From Mogibacterium sp. (GTDB lineage Bacteria; Bacillota; Clostridia; Peptostreptococcales; Anaerovoracaceae): a stretch of DNA of 36,517 nt. Position 1 is the stretch's first letter. Every line of letters starts with the position of its first letter. The notes beneath the pieces are model-generated. The model ran no database searches and was not told the origin of the DNA. It saw only the letters and a program-made list of their open reading frames with translations. The stretch lies in NCBI GenBank assembly GCA_017431685.1, contig JAFRKO010000019.1, positions 1 to 36,517 on the forward strand, read 5' to 3'. Position numbers and translations under genes: made by a program. Positions 32,080 through 36,517 of the stretch are shown here, in pieces.

Positions 32080-33795
32080 CTATTTAACAGTAACCTTTCT
32101 TCCTGCGTTTGCTTTTGTGAAGTACTTCTTATATTTCTTTACATATGTCTTGTTCTGCTTCTTAGTTCCGACTTTGACCTGAACAGTCTTGATCTTCGAA
32201 TTTTTAAGTGATCCTTTTACCGACTTCTTCGTGAGTTTCTTTGATTTAACAATCAGCTTTGTAGCCTTTGACCCATTGAATGCTTTAGCCGATATAGTCT
32301 CTATATTCTTTGAGACTGTGACAGTTCTGATCTTCTTGCCCTTGAACGCGCCAGCGTTAATCTTTACTACCTTGAACTTTTTGCCGTTGATAGTCACAGT
32401 CGCAGGAATGGTCACTGATTTGGCATTTTTTGCTTTTGTGAATGTAACAGTACCAGTTGTCTCATCTGATGCATTTTCGATGACTTTATAGCTGCTTCCG
32501 CCAGTTTTATGTACTGTGCCTGCAGCGGTCTTTGCAACATCAGCGGCAGCTTTATCTGCGGCAGCTTTATCTGCGGCAGCCTTTTCTGCGGCAGCCTTTT
32601 CAGCAGCAGCCTTTTCTGCAGCAGCTTTGTCTGCAGCAGCCTTTTCTGCAGCAGCTTTGTCTGCGGCAGCCTTTTCAGCAGCAGCCTTTTCTGCGGCAGC
32701 CTTTTCTGCGGCAGCCTTTTCAGCAGCAGCCTTTTCTGCAGCAGCTTTGTCTGCAGCAGCCTTTTCTGCAGCAGCTTTTTCAGCAGCAGCTTTTTCTGCG
32801 GCAGCCTTTTCTGCAGCAGCCTTTTCTGCAGCAGCTTTTTCTGCGGCAGCCTTTTCTGCGGCAGCCTTTTCTGCGGCAGCCTTTTCTGCGGCAGCTTTTT
32901 CTGCATCGTAGTCTATAGAACATACTAAATCAACGGAGAAAACACCCGTTCCCCATCTATACATACATGCATCTAGATTGTATGTCTTACCCTTTTCAGC
33001 TTCAAAAGTAATAGAAAAGTTATAATCGTCTTCGTTTACATCATCACAACAATCTATTTCCTTCCCATCGGAGTCCAAAACTCTCCCATATGTATCATAT
33101 GTCCCCAATGACTTGAAGATGTATTTGCCATTTGCTGCTGGAACAAAAACAAATCTAGCATAATCAAACTCCTTGCCTATATTAACTTCTTTAGTTTGTC
33201 CGGCTGCTATATTACCACATTCAATAACATCTCCGCTAAACCTTTGTTGACCATCTGAGTTGACATGGTAATTGCCAGTTAGCATTTCCACTGAGAAAGA
33301 TCCCTTTCCTTCATAATAAAAACATGCATCGAGATAATATGTCTCTCCCTTTACAGCCTCGAAAAGGATCGAGAAGTTCCCATTTTGGTCAGCATCATCG
33401 GTAAATTTATACTTTATTGAACTCTTAGTAGAATCGAGAACTCTGCCATATGTGTCGTATTGCCCATGTGATTTAAAAGTGTATTCACCACTTTCTTCAG
33501 GTGTAAATGCAAATCTTACATAATCGAAGTCTTCTTCTATAGTTACATTCTTTGTCTCTCCAGCTGCAATTGTTCCTCCATTTACAGCATTTCCTCCAAA
33601 CCTTTTCTGAGCATCTGAATTTAACGCCTGTGCATCTGAGTTCAATCCCTGCGCATCAGAATTTAATGTCTCAGTGTTTACCGGCTCCTCTTCAGTATCT
33701 GCATATGACACAAACATCATTGCAGGGGAAAGTAGTATGGTAACAGACAATGTAATCGTGAGAATCAATGACATTAGCCATCCTTGCTGTTTCAT
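32080..33795 (-). CDS. Secreted surface protein with AEKAA repeats and leucine-rich-like C-terminus
   Basis: A 571-residue protein. A signal peptide spans about residues 1-32 ([23 protein letters not shown]). Three LNSDAQ repeats follow, then two similar beta-rich units of about 100 residues (about 55-155 and 175-290) sharing IAAGxTKxVxI, FDYxRFxF and [10 protein letters not shown], reminiscent of pre-peptidase C-terminal (PPC-like) folds. Next come 24 tandem [10 protein letters not shown] units (about 298-418), predicted to be a long single helix or coiled stalk. The last 150 residues resemble BspA-type leucine-rich repeat ends ([20 protein letters not shown]). No LPxTG anchor is visible. 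GGAGGCG precedes the ATG. Probably an exported adhesin-like stalk protein; its partner is unknown. Confidence 0.85.
   Translation of the reverse strand: MKQQGWLMSLILTITLSVTILLSPAMMFVSYADTEEEPVNTETLNSDAQGLNSDAQALNSDAQKRFGGNAVNGGTIAAGETKNVTIEEDFDYVRFAFTPEESGEYTFKSHGQYDTYGRVLDSTKSSIKYKFTDDADQNGNFSILFEAVKGETYYLDACFYYEGKGSFSVEMLTGNYHVNSDGQQRFSGDVIECGNIAAGQTKEVNIGKEFDYARFVFVPAANGKYIFKSLGTYDTYGRVLDSDGKEIDCCDDVNEDDYNFSITFEAEKGKTYNLDACMYRWGTGVFSVDLVCSIDYDAEKAAAEKAAAEKAAAEKAAAEKAAAEKAAAEKAAAEKAAAEKAAAEKAAADKAAAEKAAAEKAAAEKAAAEKAAAEKAAADKAAAEKAAADKAAAEKAAAEKAAAEKAAADKAAADKAAADVAKTAAGTVHKTGGSSYKVIENASDETTGTVTFTKAKNAKSVTIPATVTINGKKFKVVKINAGAFKGKKIRTVTVSKNIETISAKAFNGSKATKLIVKSKKLTKKSVKGSLKNSKIKTVQVKVGTKKQNKTYVKKYKKYFTKANAGRKVTVK
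32551..32901 (-). repeat. 15-bp tandem repeat, 24 units, encoding [E/D]KAAA
   Basis: Lysine codons recur exactly every 15 bases from 32896-32898 to 32551-32553, giving 24 units of GCNGCNGCNGA(A/T)AAA type. Single-base variants (gcagcctttt, gcagctttgt, gcagctttat) switch Glu to Asp while keeping frame. All frames stay open because of the repeat, which explains the long unreal frames on both strands. The unit size of a multiple of three means that copy-number change alters stalk length without a frameshift. Confidence 0.95.
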
Positions 33796-33821
33796 ATAAC
33801 GCCTCCATATTTCTTAAAAAC

Positions 33822-33860
33822 TTAAAAACTTAAAAACTTGCCCTTTTGAAGAGGCAAGTC
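33822..33860 (-). terminator. Terminator of the O-antigen-ligase-like gene
   Basis: On the minus strand ACTTGCC and GGCAAGT form a stem followed by TTTTTAAG. The T-tract is itself part of three tandem 9-base units (ttaaaaact on the plus strand, about 33814-33839). It separates the ligase-like gene from the surface-protein gene. Confidence 0.75.
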
Positions 33861-33957
33861 TGTAGCCTACACAAGGATAATTGTATTCTCGCTTAAGGTC
33901 TATTTCAAGATTGATTATTAATATTTATTAATATTTTAAAATAATAAAAGAAGGCAA

Positions 33958-35319
33958 TTATCCTTCCGAGGACGCTGCGATGCCCATGAAGATAAAGAAG
34001 AATGGCACCGTATAGAATATCGTTACTCCGAAGAAAGAAGAGAAGAAATACCCGGCAGCAGCTATACATGCTGCATTGCTACTTAAAGATGTGTTCTTGT
34101 TGTCTCTGTTTTCTATAAAATGTCTTTTGAAGTTCGTTGTTATCAGACTAAGAATAGCACCAAGATAAGACAGGGCAGCCGGTATTCCAAAGAAGGCCGC
34201 ATATGAAAGCAGCTCACAATGAGCGTTTGCACGTCCAGTATCCTTCATTAATAGATCTGAAATCCCCTCACATCCATATCCGAAAATAGGTTTACTTTTG
34301 ATATATTCTAATGTGGTCTTCCAAAGAAGGACCCTATTGTGGCCGATAGACTCGTCTGTTTTACCGTGAATGACATTCGCCACATCTGCTATCAACGAGG
34401 ATAATTCATATCTCACTTCTTCTACTGTGAAAAAGGCCAGCACTCCGCCAGCAACGATGATAAAAAAAACTGTCAGAGTTGCCCTGCAGAATTCTCCTTT
34501 TGTAATCAGCTCATATAGTGTAAGCAGAGCTAACACCAAAAACACCGCAATTAGGCAGCCGGAAGAACGGTTGAGCATCAAAACTGCCAAGTTTAAAATG
34601 ATAGAAACTGTTCCGACAATCCTTGAAATTCCTTTTCCATAAATCAAAAATCCAGCAGAAAGAAGTACAGCCATTACAACGAAGTAACCGTAATGGTTTC
34701 CATTAAAGAAGACTGCGCTGATTTCCTTTTTTCCTTCAAAGGCCGGAATACTAACAAAATGCTTGCTTACTATTGCGCAGACAGCCGTCATGTCAGCCGC
34801 AATAAAGAAGATGTACTCGATCAATTCTCTCGAATGTTCTTTCCTTATGCATGCTGTTGCCCCTGCAAAGACAGTCACATAAATTATAAGATGAAATACG
34901 CCTGTGTTCCTGTATGGAACTCCATGTATAGCTTTTTCATCAAGACCATTAATGATAGTAGAAATACAGATGCATATAAGAAAAATGACAAACAAGGTCA
35001 ACGTTAGCCCGTATTGTGTTGACCTCAATTCGATGTCTCTCCTAAACATGCGTATTATAAAATAGATGATACCTGCAACAGCTGATATAGTGAACATTAT
35101 GCGAAATAAACCTGGAAATTCCGTGTATTGCCGCTTGTCCATCCCGCTGACCACGACATCGATGGTCAGTATCAGTATAATCATCACAGACATAAGTATA
35201 CCAGGTAGCATAGCAAGAACATCTATCCTGAGGGTTCTATCTTCAAGCGTCATACGAGCTTCATTTTTACGACTCACGCTCTGCTTTTTTTTCCTGTTCT
35301 TTCCTTTATTCTTTGCCAT
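33958..35319 (-). CDS. O-antigen ligase/polymerase family membrane protein
   Basis: A 453-residue polytopic membrane protein, about 10-12 helices, with a lysine-rich N-terminal tail (KNKGKNRKKKQ). The large outside loop and following segment GHNRVLLWKTTLEYIKSKPIFGYG and NAHCELLSYAAFFG match the Wzy_C/WaaL-type family that joins or polymerises surface glycans. In Bacillota such proteins act in wall polysaccharide or capsule export pathways, and the acceptor is unknown. I chose ATG 35319 over a frame opening at 35358; neither has a strong ribosome site. No glycosyltransferases are adjacent, so it is isolated from its usual cluster. Confidence 0.85.
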   Translation of the reverse strand: MAKNKGKNRKKKQSVSRKNEARMTLEDRTLRIDVLAMLPGILMSVMIILILTIDVVVSGMDKRQYTEFPGLFRIMFTISAVAGIIYFIIRMFRRDIELRSTQYGLTLTLFVIFLICICISTIINGLDEKAIHGVPYRNTGVFHLIIYVTVFAGATACIRKEHSRELIEYIFFIAADMTAVCAIVSKHFVSIPAFEGKKEISAVFFNGNHYGYFVVMAVLLSAGFLIYGKGISRIVGTVSIILNLAVLMLNRSSGCLIAVFLVLALLTLYELITKGEFCRATLTVFFIIVAGGVLAFFTVEEVRYELSSLIADVANVIHGKTDESIGHNRVLLWKTTLEYIKSKPIFGYGCEGISDLLMKDTGRANAHCELLSYAAFFGIPAALSYLGAILSLITTNFKRHFIENRDNKNTSLSSNAACIAAAGYFFSSFFGVTIFYTVPFFFIFMGIAASSEG

Positions 35320-35439
35320 TATTAATCCAAATGTATGTAACTCGGAGGCTATAAACAAATTCTATATCTTAATAGTTATTCTACAACTTCTGATTCGACA
35401 TTTTCCTTTATGCGTTCAATACCATTCATGCATCTTGCT

Positions 35440-35718
35440 TTAGCTTCGTATCCTTACAAATGTCGTTATATATGTGATAATTTCTTTTTTTAAACGGTCA
35501 ATATTCTCAGGATCTCGATTATTTTTTATCTTATTCAAATATTCAACTACATCTGGCTCTCTTAGAATGATAGCAACATCAATAGCATCATCTATTTCAG
35601 ATGTCACGAAGTCCTCCTTATTAAGAACGATTACATCTTCCTCATCATCGTTCATAAAGCCATCGTAAAGCAAAGCATTTTCTTTATTTCTAAATAGTTC
35701 AAACGGAACTTCTATCAT
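35440..35718 (-). CDS. Unknown small acidic protein (92 aa)
   Basis: Begins MIEVPFELFRNKENALLYDG and has an acidic stretch (DDEEDVIVLNKEDF) followed by a helical end (RLKKEIITYITTF). GGAGAG lies seven bases before the ATG. It is preceded on the same strand by a related but start-less copy (35745-35960) sharing I-x-VPF-x-LF-N, an acidic D/E run and VV-x-YL. I recognise no family; small acidic proteins in tandem are often immunity or antidote proteins, but nothing here proves that. The region is more A+T-rich than the core genes. Confidence 0.7.
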   Translation of the reverse strand: MIEVPFELFRNKENALLYDGFMNDDEEDVIVLNKEDFVTSEIDDAIDVAIILREPDVVEYLNKIKNNRDPENIDRLKKEIITYITTFVRIRS

Positions 35719-35744
35719 ATGCGCTCTCCATAATAAAAAGAGTC

Positions 35745-35960
35745 TTATAGTTTGGCGTTCTCTTCTAATCCTTTAAGATAATCAACTACCCTTACCTCGT
35801 TCAAAAACTCAGCAACAGTTATCGCATTATCAACTTCTGAAGCTTCTGGAATATCTCCAATACACTCTAAATCGTCCTCATCCTCATAACCATATAGTAA
35901 ACCATTAAAAACAGACGTATTTAAACTATTATTGAATAAATAAAACGGAACTTTTATTAA
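35745..35960 (-). pseudogene. Start-less paralogue of the small acidic protein
   Basis: The frame reads LIKVPFYLFNNSLNTSVFNG, then YEDEDDLE, SEVDNAITVAEFL and VVDYLKGLEENAKL before TAA at 35745. It aligns with the neighbouring protein (IEVPFELFRN, DDEEDV, SEIDDAIDVAII, VVEYLNKIKNN). Where the neighbour has ATG this frame has TTA, with a stop four codons upstream and no ATG, GTG or TTG in usable place. It is probably an inactivated tandem duplicate unless a non-standard start such as ATA is used. Confidence 0.65.
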
Positions 35961-36005
35961 GGAATACTTTTAATCTACTATTCCATTATCTTATATTTTG
36001 TAGCT

Positions 36006-36113
36006 TTAAGGTTGTGGCATCATAGTGTTAATTATAGCTTTGAGTTCATCCATATGATTATCGAGAATGTAGTTTAGATTTTCATTATCATTAAATTCAT
36101 CCTTTATCGTAAA
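36006..36113 (-). pseudogene. Possible C-terminal gene fragment (35 codons)
   Basis: An open frame without start reads FTIKDEFNDNENLNYILDNH and ends MMPQP-stop. It begins within three bases of a stop, next to the degenerate hairpin repeat C. Charged helical composition resembles coding sequence, but evidence is weak. It may be the tail of a gene cut by rearrangement. Confidence 0.3.
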
Positions 36114-36118
36114 TTAAA

Positions 36119-36155
36119 CTCAAAAAGTGCGGTATCAGTTTGAGACATCCGTGCC
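36119..36155. repeat. Hairpin repeat copy C (degenerate)
   Basis: ctcaaaaagtgcggtatcag followed by tttgagacatccgtgcc matches copy B (32014-32064) except for a missing gctttcaatcgaaaag stretch and a few changes. Copies B and C therefore bracket the surface-protein, ligase-like and small-protein genes. The stem is weakened, so termination is doubtful. Confidence 0.6.
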
Positions 36156-36416
36156 ATTTTCGGTAATTAATTATATTACTGTAGTCAAAATGACTCAAGA
36201 ATAGAATCAACTAACACATTTAAAAACACAAAGTAAAAAGCCCCGAAGGACTTAGTGTAATAAAGAGATTCGAAAGGAAATTTGTTGTGTTTTCTTATAG
36301 GCAACTCCTTTGGTTATTAAGTGTTAGTTAGTTTATAGAAAAGGCGAAAGGAAGAATACAGTTGTAAATCTAGCTAGAGACTGTGAGAAAAAGTCTGTAA
36401 ATGTTAACTGAGATAG

Positions 36417-36451
36417 CCTCCTATGGTAGCATAAGAATGTACCATAGGAGG
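36417..36451 (+). promoter_or_regulatory. Hairpin that hides the transposase ribosome site
   Basis: An 11-base perfect inverted repeat places the Shine-Dalgarno AGGAGG (36446-36451) in the 3' arm of a stem. In a transcript entering from outside, the site would be paired and translation blocked, a known protective device of insertion sequences. Confidence 0.6.
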
Positions 36452-36458
36452 TTTTGTT

Positions 36459-36517
36459 ATGGCACGCAAGAAAAAAGAAGTATACCATGTAGGTCCACTG
36501 ACCGAAGGAAAGAAAAA
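36459..36517 (+). CDS. Transposase start (IS256-like), partial
   Basis: The visible 19-20 codons read MARKKKEVYHVGPLTEGKKK. This basic opening and the 'VGPLTEGKK' phrase resemble the N-terminus of IS256/Mutator-type transposases of Clostridia, which I recall from memory. ATG 36459 has AGGAGG eight bases upstream. The gene runs off the window, so catalytic residues cannot be checked. Confidence 0.6.
   Translation, partial: MARKKKEVYHVGPLTEGKK

Larger units (their letters stand above)
36377..36517 (+). mobile_element. Left end of an IS256-like insertion sequence (cut by window)
   Basis: The sequence from gagactgtgagaaaaagtct onward looks like an insertion-sequence terminus, and 80 bases later a transposase-like gene begins (36459). 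An inverted repeat CCTCCTATGGT (36417-36427) / ACCATAGGAGG (36441-36451) lies just before the start. The exact terminal repeat cannot be confirmed without the right end. Confidence 0.6.

Noticed and set aside
32551..32901. CRISPR-like repeat array
   Set aside because: Units are 15 bp without spacers and lie in a coding frame; it is a protein repeat.
32509..32928. Long open frames on both strands over the tandem repeat
   Set aside because: They arise because the 15-bp unit leaves all frames open; they lack ribosome sites and consist only of repeat translation. The minus-strand frame with signal peptide is the real gene.
36230..36260. Terminator at aaaaagccccgaaggactta
   Set aside because: The stem has mismatches and no T-tract, so support is too weak.

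Overview
The window looks like a chromosomal segment of a strictly anaerobic, low-to-mid G+C Bacillota, probably class Clostridia. The evidence is an oxygen-sensitive class III ribonucleotide reductase with NrdG, a butyrate kinase, a SAM-I riboswitch in front of metK, ScpA/ScpB/RluB in one operon, and strong Shine-Dalgarno sequences. A Mogibacterium/Anaerovoracaceae-like organism would fit, but this placement is an inference. No rRNA, CRISPR array or obvious defence system was seen.

Layout. (1) 1-3440 is a decayed mobile-element scar: parA, a 3'-truncated parB, an unknown upstream gene and a 48-residue small gene. It lies between a working tRNA-Ser(GGA) on the right and at least two eroded copies of that tRNA and its flank on the left. 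(2) 3534-9411 (minus) carries DUF2207 membrane protein, typA, butyrate kinase and a secreted transglutaminase-like protein. (3) 9585-12485 (plus) carries a dCMP deaminase, dapB and an FAD oxidoreductase. (4) 12448-15697 (minus) carries metK, dut and a HI0933-type flavoprotein behind one promoter and SAM-I riboswitch. (5) 15721-19249 (plus) carries an unknown, apparently leaderless gene, a DnaA-box-rich spacer, an AlaX-type editing protein and a cytidylate-kinase-like protein. (6) 19300-23930 (minus) carries hydrolase, A24 peptidase, truA, scpA, scpB and rluB. (7) 23962-29863 (minus) carries nrdD, a detached glycyl-radical gene, nrdG, an rRNA methyltransferase and an MFS transporter. An NrdR box overlaps the nrdD promoter and a phased DnaA-box triplet sits just downstream of nrdD. 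(8) 29992-31393 (plus) carries arginase and a YegP-like protein. (9) 31401-36517 is an accessory region: repeated hairpins, a 49-bp palindromic insertion, an integrase remnant, a repeat-rich secreted surface protein, an O-antigen-ligase-family protein, small acidic paralogues, and the left end of an IS256-like element.

The most notable point is the anaerobic ribonucleotide reductase. The large NrdD chain ends at its CxxC/CxC cysteine region and has no glycyl radical loop. That loop (RRITGYLVG) is encoded by a separate 55-codon gene with its own ribosome binding site and a good promoter. The second notable theme is two repeat-bounded scars (tRNA-Ser copies on the left, hairpin repeats on the right), both with recombination or partition gene remnants. 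All calls come from reading the sequence; no database search was possible.
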